Position numbers and translations under genes: made by a program. The notes below the pieces were generated by a model. The model was not told the origin of the DNA. It was given only the letters and a program-made list of their open reading frames with translations, and did not search any database. Shown in pieces: positions 8,667 to 17,457 of a stretch of DNA of 64,000 nt. Source of the stretch: Desulfovibrio sp. UIB00 (GTDB lineage: Bacteria > Desulfobacterota > Desulfovibrionia > Desulfovibrionales > Desulfovibrionaceae); NCBI RefSeq assembly GCF_022508225.1, contig NZ_JAETXJ010000001.1:248001-312000 (forward strand). The letters run 5' to 3'. Numbering within the stretch: the first letter of the stretch is position 1; each line of letters begins with the position of its first letter.

Positions 8667-9080
8667 ATGCGTATACAAATCATGCTGGCTGGCATCTTTT
8701 GCATGCTCACAGCCTGCGTCAGCTATGCCCCCAAGCCCTCAACGTTGCCGCCCCCACCGCCGCCCATGCCCTTTGTTGCGGTGTGGGCGCCAGAACAGGC
8801 CCCGGCCATAAAAACATCGTGGGAAAAGGTGATTACCACCATGAAGGCCTGTAACGGTGGCGCACTTGAAGGCAAAACTATAAAAGATGCCACGCTGGCA
8901 GACATGAAGTTTTACAGCAAACCGCTGGAAGGCGGCAAAACCCTGCAGGCAGGCAAGCTCTATTCACTGTATGCAACCGATGTTGAATTTACCACCGCAG
9001 TAATGCTTAACCTTACGGTGGGTAAGGACGGCAAAATTCAGGAATGCCTAGCCGAAAAAATTATTTATCAAAGCAAATAA
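8667..9080 (+). CDS. Small lipoprotein, family member 3
   Basis: 137 residues, with lipobox MLTAC (Cys about 17) followed by a proline-rich tether typical of surface-anchored lipoproteins. Then come MKACNGGALEG and the C-terminal LNLTVGKDGKIQEC motif shared with the other members. AAAGGA precedes the ATG at 8667, ten bases after the preceding stop. Last gene of the three-lipoprotein operon; a strong terminator follows. Confidence 0.72.
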   Translation: MRIQIMLAGIFCMLTACVSYAPKPSTLPPPPPPMPFVAVWAPEQAPAIKTSWEKVITTMKACNGGALEGKTIKDATLADMKFYSKPLEGGKTLQAGKLYSLYATDVEFTTAVMLNLTVGKDGKIQECLAEKIIYQSK

Positions 9081-9099
9081 GCAACGGTAACTCGCTTTG

Positions 9100-9139
9100 A
9101 AAGCCCCTCGGTCAACATGCTATGACCGAGGGGCTTTTC
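9100..9139 (+). terminator. Rho-independent terminator of lipoprotein operon
   Basis: Near-perfect stem AAGCCCCTCGGTCA / TGACCGAGGGGCTT with an eight-base loop, followed by TTCT. It lies 20 bp after the third lipoprotein gene. Confidence 0.9.
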
Positions 9140-9140
9140 T

Positions 9141-9463
9141 ACGTCTGATTGTCAACAGCCCGCTGATACTATTGAACAAGCCGCTCTGAGTTTAGCTTGT
9201 ATAATTTTTCTCTTGTAAATAATCTATGTGTGCAATTTTTATTGTATTTTTATAACACGCTGATTTTAAAATATATAAATTAAATATGGTGTGTGAAATA
9301 TGTATGCAATTGCTCAGAATAGAAGTGTAACTTGCTTTGTTTATATAATTTATTATTTCACCTTTACTTTGTATTTTTCATATGATTATTCTTACATTAA
9401 GAACAGAAATGTCCATAGATTTATAACTTAAGTGTATTCAGCTAGTTGAAAAAGGAGGAGCCA
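9141..9463. other. AT-rich intergenic region
   Basis: About 320 bp of very AT-rich sequence with several TATAAT-like stretches, presumably containing the promoter of the gene pair at 9464. No ORF, RNA or repeat is recognisable. Confidence 0.5.
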
Positions 9464-9700
9464 ATGGAAGTTCCGAGCAAAAGCCATGCGGGCTGGCAAG
9501 ACATTATCACTGGCAAGAAGACCTTCGAACTCAAGTTTCTGGCAGCCAAGATCATGCTCGGTCGACTTGTGCGCGGGGTTCATGACAACCCAACACCGCA
9601 GAATATCGCCTCAAGTATAGAGCAGTTGTATAATCTGTTTGTGCAAAACGCCAATTCGCAAACCGTGCAGGATGATATCAAAACAATTTTCGGGAAGTGA
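9464..9700 (+). CDS. 78-residue hypothetical protein
   Basis: A strong AAAGGAGGAG site precedes the ATG at 9464. The protein is small, soluble and mostly helical by composition, with no recognised motif. Its stop is seven bases before the start of the larger gene at 9708, so the two are surely co-transcribed. It may be a partner or chaperone-like accessory of that protein, but this is guesswork from spacing only. Confidence 0.6.
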   Translation: MEVPSKSHAGWQDIITGKKTFELKFLAAKIMLGRLVRGVHDNPTPQNIASSIEQLYNLFVQNANSQTVQDDIKTIFGK

Positions 9701-9707
9701 GGAACAT

Positions 9708-10709
9708 ATGAATCAGTCAATTATGGGAATACATGACGTTCAGAAAAAAATTTCCGAAGGGCGTTCACTTCTCCTTGCAGGCGAAGAAGCTATTATTCAG
9801 CAGTTGCCTAAGGGTAACTGGGTTGGCGGCACAATTCCTTATTTTATTACAAAAGAGCATGGAGGGCTTGCCTCCCGTGAACTCATATTTGTTACAGACA
9901 TTACCGATATTGCCCAAAGCGTCAGCATTGCCCAGTACAATAAAGACACGCTCGCCAATGTGTATGTGGAGGGGCCAAAGCAGGGATTCAGTTTTATTCT
10001 GATACCTGCGGCAAGCGAAACGCATCTTTCGTTTGCGGTGAATGCACCCAACTACAAATCATTCGGCATGTCGCCGCTCATCGGCTGGATTGCAGGCGTG
10101 CATCTCGACGATCTTGGCAAAAAGACACCAAAGGTTTTTAACGGCAGTACGGGAAGCATGATTGAAGATGGGGCCATAGTGCTTCAGGCAGAGCTCAAGC
10201 CCGGCAAGCTGGCAGAGATCGGCATCATCAATCTTTTTGAGCAGGGCGATGGCGACACGCTGACCTTTTCTGCCGACGGGTTCTCAGCCAAGGATGTCAT
10301 GGTCAATGGCGCTCCCCAAAATTTCGCTGCCTACCTTAAAGAACACAATCTGGATACCAGGCTGCCAATCGTTGCCGACTACTATGGCGCGCTGGTGAAC
10401 ATCAGCTTTCAGTGCATAAACGAGGCGGAAAACATGGTGCACTTTTATGCACCGGTTTTCAGTGGCATCCGTTATAAACATGCAAAGCCGATTGCGGATT
10501 ACGTGGCGGCCTTTGATGCGCATGTAAGCAAGGTAATGGGTTCGGATACAGACAAGGTTGTGTTCTCGTGCAACTGTATTTTGAACTACCTGTTCTCCAA
10601 TCTTGAAAACAAGAAAACAGGCGCCTTTGTCGGGCCTGTTACGTTTGGCGAAATAGCCTACCAGCTCTTGAACCAGACTCTTGTGTATCTGGAAATCAAA
10701 GACTACTGA
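9708..10709 (+). CDS. FIST-like / DUF6976-like hypothetical protein
   Basis: 333 residues starting at ATG 9708 (GAGGAA before it), not at the longer upstream frame. There is no signal peptide. Blocks such as GNWVGGTIPYFI near residue 40 and FSCNCILNYLFSN near residue 280 recall FIST-type sensory proteins and, from memory, the DUF6976 family; I cannot confirm either. FIST domains bind small ligands and pair with signalling proteins, which would suit an island with two HD-GYP genes, but no direct link is visible. It forms a two-gene unit with the 78-residue protein upstream. Confidence 0.55.
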   Translation: MNQSIMGIHDVQKKISEGRSLLLAGEEAIIQQLPKGNWVGGTIPYFITKEHGGLASRELIFVTDITDIAQSVSIAQYNKDTLANVYVEGPKQGFSFILIPAASETHLSFAVNAPNYKSFGMSPLIGWIAGVHLDDLGKKTPKVFNGSTGSMIEDGAIVLQAELKPGKLAEIGIINLFEQGDGDTLTFSADGFSAKDVMVNGAPQNFAAYLKEHNLDTRLPIVADYYGALVNISFQCINEAENMVHFYAPVFSGIRYKHAKPIADYVAAFDAHVSKVMGSDTDKVVFSCNCILNYLFSNLENKKTGAFVGPVTFGEIAYQLLNQTLVYLEIKDY

Positions 10710-10749
10710 TGCGCGTAAGGCAGAACAATCTTCTGCCATTACGCGTCTG

Positions 10750-10788
10750 AAAAAAGCTCCGGCCAGTTCATCACTGGTCGGGGCTTTT
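10750..10788 (+). terminator. Probable terminator
   Basis: Imperfect stem AAGCTCCGGCCAGT / ACTGGTCGGGGCTT with a TCATC loop, followed by TTAT, 40 bp after the FIST-like gene. Confidence 0.65.
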
Positions 10789-10978
10789 ATAACGTATGGG
10801 GCTCGTTTCTGTTTTACTAGCGTGTCCTGCTGTTGAATATGCCCGCGAATCGCGATAGCAGTATGCGAGCGTGTAGCAGGCATGCCGCGCTGTTGCGTGA
10901 AAAAAGGCTTGCATAGCTTTTTGTTGCGCAACGGCGGGGTAATAGGTCAGCAGGCTTGTACAAACATTCAGAGGCACC

Positions 10979-11626
10979 ATGCAAAGATATCTATTTTCGA
11001 TCTGTCTTCTTCTTTTCGTGCTGGTTTGCGGCAGCAACGGCATAAGCCAGTGCCAGGCCGCCACTACCGAGATTGAAGTTGTCGCCTCCGGCACAACGGG
11101 CACGCTGGTGGTGTACTCCACAGCCAACGGCACCCGGCAGGAGCTGCTGCGCACCCCGGCCTATGTGGGCAGAAACGGTTGCAGCGTGGACAAGCGCGAG
11201 GGCGATGGCAAAACGCCCGTGGGCGTGTATGAAATCCGGCGCGGTTTTGGGCTGGCTACGCCCCCTGTGGTGAACATTGCCTATACCAAGCTTGCAGGCG
11301 ACGAAAAGTGGGTGGATGACGTTGCCTCAGCCCGCTACAACCAGTGGGTTACAAAGGATACAACCCCCGTTGACTGGAAGTCTGCCGAAGATCTGTCCAA
11401 AGAAACCGTGGCTTACAAGTATGTAGCCGTGGTCGAGTATAATACGGATAAGATCGTCAAGGGGGCAGGTTCGGCAATCTTTCTGCACTGTACGCAGGAC
11501 AAACCCACATCCGGCTGTATCAGCGTGCCGGAGGAAGCAATGGTCAAGATTCTGGGATTCATACAGCCCGGTACGCGCATTGCCATTGCGCGTTCAGATG
11601 CCGAGCTGAAAAACCTGACAAAGTAG
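10979..11626 (+). CDS. YkuD-family L,D-transpeptidase-like exported protein
   Basis: 215 residues with a Sec signal peptide (cleavage near residue 27, after CQA). The YkuD catalytic signature is present: KREGDGKTPVGVYEI near residue 72, His170, and Cys180 within TSGCISVPEE. Such enzymes form or swap 3-3 peptide cross-links in periplasmic peptidoglycan. The AGAGG before ATG 10979 supports the start. It stands alone, ending at a strong terminator convergent with the SMR gene. It could be a peptidoglycan-modifying enzyme or a standalone YafK/ErfK-type hydrolase. Confidence 0.8.
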   Translation: MQRYLFSICLLLFVLVCGSNGISQCQAATTEIEVVASGTTGTLVVYSTANGTRQELLRTPAYVGRNGCSVDKREGDGKTPVGVYEIRRGFGLATPPVVNIAYTKLAGDEKWVDDVASARYNQWVTKDTTPVDWKSAEDLSKETVAYKYVAVVEYNTDKIVKGAGSAIFLHCTQDKPTSGCISVPEEAMVKILGFIQPGTRIAIARSDAELKNLTK

Positions 11627-11690
11627 CCCGTAGGGGCAAACTTTTGCATGGAGCCTGGCGGATGCGCCGGCTGCAAGGGTATGAACAAAA

Positions 11691-11735
11691 GGCGGGACAA
11701 TGGCGCAACATGATTCTGCGCTATTGTCCCGCCAA
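11691..11735. terminator. Bidirectional terminator
   Basis: Long stem GGCGGGACAATGGCGCA / TGCGCTATTGTCCCGCC with a nine-base loop, placed between the convergent L,D-transpeptidase and SMR genes, with A- and T-rich flanks on either side. Confidence 0.85.
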
Positions 11736-11762
11736 TTTTATCAGAGTTGCCGATGGCAGGAA

Positions 11763-12080
11763 TCAGGCGAATTTAAGGCCGATCACCCCGGCGATAATCA
11801 AACCGGCAGAGGCCATGCGCAAGGGCGTTGCCGCATCGCCAAAGGCAACAATGCCCACCACAAAGGTGCCCACAGCGCCAATGCCCGTCCACACCGCATA
11901 GGCCGTGCCCATGGGAATTTCCCGTTGGGCCATCAGCAGCATCATGCCGCTGCACAAAATACAGGCAATGGCAAAGGCGAGCCACAACACGCGCAGTCCT
12001 TCTTCTGTCCAGCCCAGTTTGAGGCCGATGGGCCAGCCAATTTCAAGAAAGCCCGCCAGTACAAGATAAAGCCACGCCAT
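11763..12080 (-). CDS. SMR-family exporter (SugE/Gdx type)
   Basis: 105 residues, four transmembrane helices, the normal SMR length. It has the membrane-embedded glutamate in the first helix (AGFLEIGWPIGLK), the GLEIGW-type context of the SugE/Gdx branch (guanidinium exporters), and the conserved AYAVWTGIGAVG segment in helix 3. A GGAGG ribosome site is seven bases upstream of ATG 12080. I looked for a guanidine riboswitch in the upstream 126 bp and found none convincing. Substrate could be guanidinium or quaternary ammonium compounds. Confidence 0.85.
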   Translation of the reverse strand: MAWLYLVLAGFLEIGWPIGLKLGWTEEGLRVLWLAFAIACILCSGMMLLMAQREIPMGTAYAVWTGIGAVGTFVVGIVAFGDAATPLRMASAGLIIAGVIGLKFA

Positions 12081-12206
12081 ACAGCCTCCATGATGGTTGA
12101 TTTTTTAAAGCCGAACGCGACAAACAAAGGCATCTTGTGGTGCTTGTGCAAAAGGTTTTGTCTGCGCATGGCGCAAAAAAAGCGCCTACTGAGGCTCAAG
12201 GCGTTG

Positions 12207-13376
12207 CTAGGCATCGTCCTCGTGCGCGGAATCAAGCAGGGCGGCAATATCCCAGTAGGCTGTTTCGATCTTGGAAAGTGATCTGTTGACTGAAATGCTT
12301 TTTTGTCGCCACAGGTCGATGGTGCGGAGCGGCTTGACGCCGTGCTCGCAATCCTTGACCAGCAGTACGCGCGGCAATGAAGGTGCATACGGGTCGGAAT
12401 GGCACACAATGCCCTTTTGCCCGTTGGAGAGCACCACCGCCGTACCAATGGGGAAGATGCCCACCATCTTGATGAAATGCTCGGCATAGCCGGGTGCCCA
12501 TGCGTTCTCGCCCATCTTGAACAGGGTGCCCAGGGCGTGCTTGGGGTGGATGGCGTCTTTATACACGCGCTTTGAGGCAAGGGCGTCATACACATCACAA
12601 ATGGAAATGATGCGCCCGAACATGCCTATTTGGTCGCCGGAAAGGTTGTATGGGTAGCCTGTGCCATCGTGTCGCTCGTGATGCTGCAAGATGCCTTCCA
12701 GCACTTCTGCCGAAAATTTGCCTGTGGCCTGCAGCTTGGCATGACCGCACTCAACGTGCGAATGCATGATCTGCATTTCGCCCTCGTTGAGTTTGCGCGG
12801 CGCATTGAGAATGTTGGCGGGCAGCAGCGCTTTGCCGTAATCATGAAACAGCGCCGCAATGCCGATCTGCCGCTGTTCCTCGTCATCCATGCCCAGATAT
12901 TGCGCAAAAGACACGGCAAAAATAGCCACGTTGACGCTGTGGCGGTACATGTAATCGTCCAGACTCTTGAGATTTGCCAGCAGGAGCAGGGCGTTGCGGT
13001 TGCGTACAATGCTTTTTTTGATGGCGCTCAGGCATGGCTCCACCGCCGCAACCTCAATATTGCCGCTGGCGGCGCTCTGCATAAATGATTTTACGTGCCC
13101 ATAGGCAGCGGAAAACGCGCCCCGTGCCGCATAGATTTCTTCTGCAAGAGGCGTCTGGGGCGCTGGTGGCGATTCCAGATTGCGCACAATCTGCGAGCGA
13201 ATGGGATCATAGCAGGCCTCTGCATAGCCCTGACGGGCAATGTCCCTGATTTCATCCTGCGAGGCGATGAACCCCTCTTGTTGGTAAAGATTGGGTTCTG
13301 CCAGCCAGGAGATGCCGGGGTTGACCAAAAACATGCCAGGTTTGAGGCGGTCTATGGAAATACGCACTGATGACAT
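12207..13376 (-). CDS. HD-GYP domain protein with N-terminal DUF3391-like region
   Basis: 389 residues from the ATG at 13376. This start is chosen because it aligns (VRISIDRLKPGMF) with the start of the paralogue at 14694 (IKISVSQLRQGMW). The N-terminal 130 residues match the region usually called DUF3391. The HD-GYP domain follows, with LFHDYGKA, then HHERHDGTGYPYNLSGDQ and the GRIISICDVYDAL helix. HD-GYP enzymes hydrolyse cyclic di-GMP, and all the metal and GYP signature residues are present. It is cytoplasmic. A Fur-box-like sequence lies about 130 bp upstream (13501-13524). Confidence 0.85.
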   Translation of the reverse strand: MSSVRISIDRLKPGMFLVNPGISWLAEPNLYQQEGFIASQDEIRDIARQGYAEACYDPIRSQIVRNLESPPAPQTPLAEEIYAARGAFSAAYGHVKSFMQSAASGNIEVAAVEPCLSAIKKSIVRNRNALLLLANLKSLDDYMYRHSVNVAIFAVSFAQYLGMDDEEQRQIGIAALFHDYGKALLPANILNAPRKLNEGEMQIMHSHVECGHAKLQATGKFSAEVLEGILQHHERHDGTGYPYNLSGDQIGMFGRIISICDVYDALASKRVYKDAIHPKHALGTLFKMGENAWAPGYAEHFIKMVGIFPIGTAVVLSNGQKGIVCHSDPYAPSLPRVLLVKDCEHGVKPLRTIDLWRQKSISVNRSLSKIETAYWDIAALLDSAHEDDA

Positions 13377-13745
13377 GCCGTTCGTCACTTCACATCTGGA
13401 GTTTGACGCAATGGGCGCGCACGGGGGGCGGATCCCAAAAGGGGGCAATACGCGCGCGGCAGCTACCAGTAAAACAAAAATCTTGATCTATGTGCAACAA
13501 AATCAATTATCACTATCATTGTCAAGCTGCTCAAAAATAAGTGGATTATCGTGGTCCCGAACCCAACTTTTGCCGTCCCCCACGCACAGGGGTTTCCGTA
13601 GCAAAGATGCATAAGGCAGGGGGGCACAAGCCTTGCCTTTTGCAACGGGCAACAATCCATACTAACGCAATTGGTGGTAATATAAAAATTATTATGAAAT
13701 AATCATATGTCATATTTTTTGTGGATACTGAATGCTGGAGGAAAG
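13377..13745. other. Divergent promoter region
   Basis: About 370 bp between the minus-strand HD-GYP gene and the plus-strand lipoprotein gene. At 13501-13524 the minus strand reads ACAATGATAGTGATAATTGA, a loose match to the Fur-box repeat pattern. AT-rich sequence before 13746 probably carries the lipoprotein promoter. No gene seen. Confidence 0.45.
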
Positions 13746-14330
13746 ATGTTTCAAAAAGTCGTAATGCTGCTTCTGGCCTTGGTTGCGTTGACCGGGTGTG
13801 CTGCCCAAGTGCCGCCAGCTAAGCAGCTTCCGCCGCTGGAGAAGAATCAGAGTACGTATATTGCCGTGCCCAAGGATGTTCCTGATTTTGATGACAGACC
13901 CGGCGGCGGTATTGTTGATGCAAAGCGCTACCCCGGAACTGGCGAGGAAATTGTGGTTTTGCTCAGGGAAACCATTGCCCCCTATGCCGGAACAGTATCC
14001 ACAGGCAGCAGATATGAAACCGACGAGGAAGCCATCGAAAGCGGCAAAAAGGCAGGGGCCAGATATGTTCTCATTCCATTCTTTAACATCCAGATGCAGC
14101 GTAGAGTGCTGTGGGAACCACGTGTGTATAGGTTCTCGCTCATATTGCGCACATTTGACCTTCAGTCAGACAGCAAAGAGCCTGTCCGCAGTGTAGGGAT
14201 GCGGATATATCAAAAAAATACAATGCCGCCTGCGCAAACCCCAAAAGATATCGATGCATTGTTTAAAAGCATATTGCCTGGCTATGCAAAGACCGTTTAC
14301 GAAGCGGGCGAGCGTGCCGTTGAACAGTGA
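13746..14330 (+). CDS. Lipoprotein of unknown function
   Basis: 194 residues. The ATG at 13746 has a GGAGGAAAG site directly upstream, and the lipobox is ALTGC (Cys about 18). The mature part opens with an IAVPKDVPDFDDRPGGG block and carries GKKAGARYVLIPFFNI and RVYRFSLILRTFDLQ stretches, an alpha/beta pattern that recalls DUF4823-type lipoproteins (low certainty). It does not share the C-terminal cysteine motif of the other five small lipoproteins. Probably transcribed alone. Confidence 0.65.
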   Translation: MFQKVVMLLLALVALTGCAAQVPPAKQLPPLEKNQSTYIAVPKDVPDFDDRPGGGIVDAKRYPGTGEEIVVLLRETIAPYAGTVSTGSRYETDEEAIESGKKAGARYVLIPFFNIQMQRRVLWEPRVYRFSLILRTFDLQSDSKEPVRSVGMRIYQKNTMPPAQTPKDIDALFKSILPGYAKTVYEAGERAVEQ

Positions 14331-14693
14331 GCAGCGCGTACCGACGCACCAGCGCCTATAACACCCAAAGCCTTCGATTTTTCAATTCGGGGGCTTTTTG
14401 TATGTATGCAGGGGGGATGCAGTGCCGATGCAGCCTATGCGCCGGGCATTCTTTTGGACAACATGCCGCACGCATGCATCTACTTCGGGTTTCCAATTTC
14501 AGCCAAGAATCAATAGCATCACGCAATCCAGGCCTTGTTGATAAGCATTCCTGTATAAATTTGAAGTCGAATTTCCATTTGATAGATTAAAAAAATCAGA
14601 TTACGGTAATAAGTAATCACATTTCGCTTGCGAGGTGCTTGGTCTGCCTCGTGCAAACCTATATTCGCGGCAATGCTTTTGGCGGGAGATTTC
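14331..14693. other. Intergenic with weak terminator
   Basis: Contains an imperfect AAAGCCTTCGA / TTCGGGGGCTTTTT hairpin at about 14367-14400, probably ending the lipoprotein transcript. The remainder, to the HD-GYP start, shows no gene. Confidence 0.5.
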
Positions 14694-15872
14694 ATGAAGC
14701 CGATAAAGATATCCGTATCGCAGTTACGCCAGGGGATGTGGCTCGTAGAGCCCACAACATCCTGGATAAATGCTCCGTTTGTCTATGGCAAGAGTGGTGT
14801 CATCAAAAGCGCTGAACATATCAAACATATTATTGCATCTGGATATACGGAAGCCTACTACGATCCTGCCCGCTCCGAAGTTGTGCAATCTGGCCCCTGC
14901 CACAGCACCCCGAGGTGTAACGATGCAGGGCAAACGTCACTTGCCGAGGAGCTTTGCCGGGCGCGTGACCTGTACTTTGACGCCTGCAACTACATCAAAA
15001 ACCTGATGCAGGAAAAAAAGGTGGGCGCTATTGAAGTTGCGGAGCTAAAAGCCTTTGTAAACGAGATTATTCAAAGCCTGCACCGTAATTTCAACGCCCT
15101 GCTGCTTATCACAACCATCAAGAAAACCAGCGATTATACCTATCGGCACAGCATCAACGTCGCCATCTTTTCCATCGCCTTTGCCCAGTTTTTGGGGCTG
15201 GACGATGATGAAACCTTTGATACTGGCATGGCCGGGCTTTTTCACGACTACGGCAAGGCTTTTGTGCCACTGGAAATTCTGAATGCGCCGCGCAGCCTGA
15301 ACCCGGACGAAACCTCGGTTATCCGTTCGCACGTCAGGCTTGGCCACGACAACCTCAAGGATATCCCCTGGATTAACAGCATAATTCTTGACGGCATACT
15401 GCACCATCACGAACGGCACGATGGCTCAGGCTATCCGCACCAGCTCAGCGGCGAGGCCATCAGCCTGCACGGTGGCATTATTTCCATTTGCGATGTGTAT
15501 GACGCGCTGACATCTACGCGGGTGTACAAAAATGCAATCCCCCCTGCGCAGGCGGTAAAAAAGCTGTTCACCATGTCTGGGCAGGCGTGGGCGCCGGGTT
15601 TGGTAGAGCACTTTATCAAGCTGGTGGGCATATTTCCCGTAGGTACTGTTGTACAGCTCTCAAACGAAACAACGGGCATTGTATGTCAGCAGGATCACAA
15701 GTCGCCTCTCAAGCCCACGGTGCTTGTCATACTTAAAAAAGACAGACCCTACGCGCCATACTACCTCAAGCTTGCGCAGAATGATCAGGTCAGCATCAAC
15801 AGGGTGCTTGTGCCGTCAGAGCTTGCCAGCATCAAGAACAGCAAGTTTTACCGTATGTTTCTTGACCGGTAG
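14694..15872 (+). CDS. HD-GYP domain protein, paralogue of 12207-13376
   Basis: 392 residues from ATG 14694 (GCGGGAG upstream); the longer frame upstream lacks a ribosome site. The domain plan matches its neighbour: DUF3391-like N-terminus, then HD-GYP with GLFHDYGKAF and HHERHDGSGYPHQLSGE, and a GGIISICDVYDAL helix. It is predicted to degrade cyclic di-GMP. The last 55 residues (KKDRPYAPYYLKLAQNDQ, then VLVPSELASIKNSKFYRMF) are repeated as isolated remnants at 4633-4824 and 18039-18105. The gene, or a close relative, was therefore once next to the tRNA-Ala fragments. Confidence 0.87.
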   Translation: MKPIKISVSQLRQGMWLVEPTTSWINAPFVYGKSGVIKSAEHIKHIIASGYTEAYYDPARSEVVQSGPCHSTPRCNDAGQTSLAEELCRARDLYFDACNYIKNLMQEKKVGAIEVAELKAFVNEIIQSLHRNFNALLLITTIKKTSDYTYRHSINVAIFSIAFAQFLGLDDDETFDTGMAGLFHDYGKAFVPLEILNAPRSLNPDETSVIRSHVRLGHDNLKDIPWINSIILDGILHHHERHDGSGYPHQLSGEAISLHGGIISICDVYDALTSTRVYKNAIPPAQAVKKLFTMSGQAWAPGLVEHFIKLVGIFPVGTVVQLSNETTGIVCQQDHKSPLKPTVLVILKKDRPYAPYYLKLAQNDQVSINRVLVPSELASIKNSKFYRMFLDR

Positions 15873-15934
15873 CAGATTGTCCATAGCGAAAAACTACGCT
15901 GCAAAAGCATTGGCAACGGGTGGGTACTGTCTAT

Positions 15935-16420
15935 TTATTTGAAAATAATAATGGGGAATTTGAAGGGTTCGTTTGAAATGGGCGAATCGGTTGTGCTCTC
16001 CGAGTATATATAGTCGCAGTCCAGCACTTCGCCTTTCTGGTTCATCATGACGTTGAAAATGTAGTCATGGTAGACGGTTCGGTCCACATCCGGGCTGTTT
16101 AGCTTCGTTTTTCGCCCTTCGTGGACAGAAAACGTGCTACAAAACGCATAGGTGCGCACACCGTCGGCATCATCCCTATAAACATCCTGCGGTTCAGGTA
16201 GAAGGTTTACATCCAGATACTGGCTTTGACCGCAGGTCTTTGCATAATCTTCCACAACGGATGAATAATACATGCGCGTGTGCATCTTCTTGGGAAGCCA
16301 CATGGTAACGCCAGTCCCGGTTTCAACATAGTTTTCATCCCAGCCGTCATACCCGTTGCCGTGCCGTCCGCAGCCCAGCAGCACCACAAATACACCAACC
16401 AGTAATATATTCTTGAGCAT
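15935..16420 (-). CDS. Small lipoprotein, family member 4
   Basis: 161 residues. The lipobox VLLGC (Cys about 17) follows a hydrophobic signal, and GGAGA precedes ATG 16420. Family features are DYAKTCGQSQYLD, YAFCSTFSVHE and the C-terminal FNVMMNQKGEVLDC block. Downstream of the fifth member, 43 bp after its stop and on the same strand, so they form a two-gene unit. Function unknown. Confidence 0.72.
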   Translation of the reverse strand: MLKNILLVGVFVVLLGCGRHGNGYDGWDENYVETGTGVTMWLPKKMHTRMYYSSVVEDYAKTCGQSQYLDVNLLPEPQDVYRDDADGVRTYAFCSTFSVHEGRKTKLNSPDVDRTVYHDYIFNVMMNQKGEVLDCDYIYSESTTDSPISNEPFKFPIIIFK

Positions 16421-16463
16421 CAGATTCTCCGTACATCAGTAGGTACGCAAAAGTTTTGCGGCG

Positions 16464-16988
16464 CTATGGGGCGGGGTGGGCGGCATCTGCATCTTGCGCC
16501 GCCTTTGCGCGTTGCTCTGCAAGGTATGCAGGCGTGCCCCTGATCCACGTGCAGGCAAGGATTTTTCCGTCCATATCTGTAAAAATATTGAATATGGTGC
16601 TGGCGGGCTTTTTAATTATTTCGTTGCGGAGGAAAAACCCGCGAGACTTTTCCCTTTCTTCAACATACGAGATCGAATAAGCCCATACCTGATTTTTTTT
16701 CTGCGGCAGGGCCTTGTGCGTCATGTTTGGGTGGGACAACTCGCTGATATTTTTGTCATTGTACAGGCCATACATGCAACGGCGCTCTTGTGCCCGCGCC
16801 TCAAGCGGCTCAACCGTTTCTTCATTGCTGAGATCCGGAAGCCACCATTTGGCGGGTTTTCCTGTTTCAGGGTCAAGTGTAGGCATGCGGGCCAACTGCG
16901 GCACTGGCGCACCAGTTTTATGCGAATACGACTCCACACAGCCAGCGAGCAATGTAAAAATAAATGCTAGTAGAATAATATGCTTCAT
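16464..16988 (-). CDS. Small lipoprotein, family member 5
   Basis: 174 residues. Lipobox LLAGC (Cys about 17), with TTTGGAG before ATG 16988. The middle holds ERRCMYGLYNDKNI, equivalent to the CxxGxY region of the other members. Near the end is IFNIFTDMDGKILAC, the family signature, followed by a 30-residue Ala-rich tail. Co-directional with member 4. Confidence 0.72.
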   Translation of the reverse strand: MKHIILLAFIFTLLAGCVESYSHKTGAPVPQLARMPTLDPETGKPAKWWLPDLSNEETVEPLEARAQERRCMYGLYNDKNISELSHPNMTHKALPQKKNQVWAYSISYVEEREKSRGFFLRNEIIKKPASTIFNIFTDMDGKILACTWIRGTPAYLAEQRAKAAQDADAAHPAP

Positions 16989-17457
16989 AAACTACTCCAA
17001 AAAACTCAGTAGCGTTCAGTTTTCAGGATGACTGCTCTTCGATATTTAGTATCTTGTCAATAGAAAAAATTGAGAGTCGTACTTTGTATTAATAATTACA
17101 GTGTAATATGATTTTTATAAAAGCTGCCGCAGTGCACAAAATGAAGTGTATCAAAAAGATATTGTTTTGTTGGCAGGTTGGAGAAGCAATTCGATACATT
17201 CAGGGGAAAATATGGCCTGGGGTTGGTGCCAGATGTCTGACAGAATTTTTTTGGGGAGGGCTTGGGCTTGCAAAAAAATCTGCAATCTGTGTGAGTATCA
17301 ATAAAATCAGATAAATACAGAATTCTTGCCACAGCGGCGCATTTAACGGCAGTGCGCAAGCATCAGAGTTATGGCCATACATAAAAATGTTTGCCTATAG
17401 CTTTTGCTTTTTTAGACGATAAAACAGATAACATTGTCTGAGCGCAGGGAGGCCATC
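16989..17457. other. AT-rich intergenic region
   Basis: About 470 bp upstream of two divergent genes. Open frames exist on both strands, but their products are unlike any protein I know and lack ribosome sites. Nothing is supported here beyond likely promoters. Confidence 0.45.

Noticed and set aside
12081-12206. Guanidine riboswitch upstream of the SMR exporter
   Set aside because: No pair of ACGR-loop hairpins or other guanidine motif is visible in the 126 bp.
17096-17359. 87-residue minus-strand frame in the 16989-17457 gap
   Set aside because: No ribosome site, unusual residue mix, no resemblance to any protein. Probably chance in AT-rich DNA.
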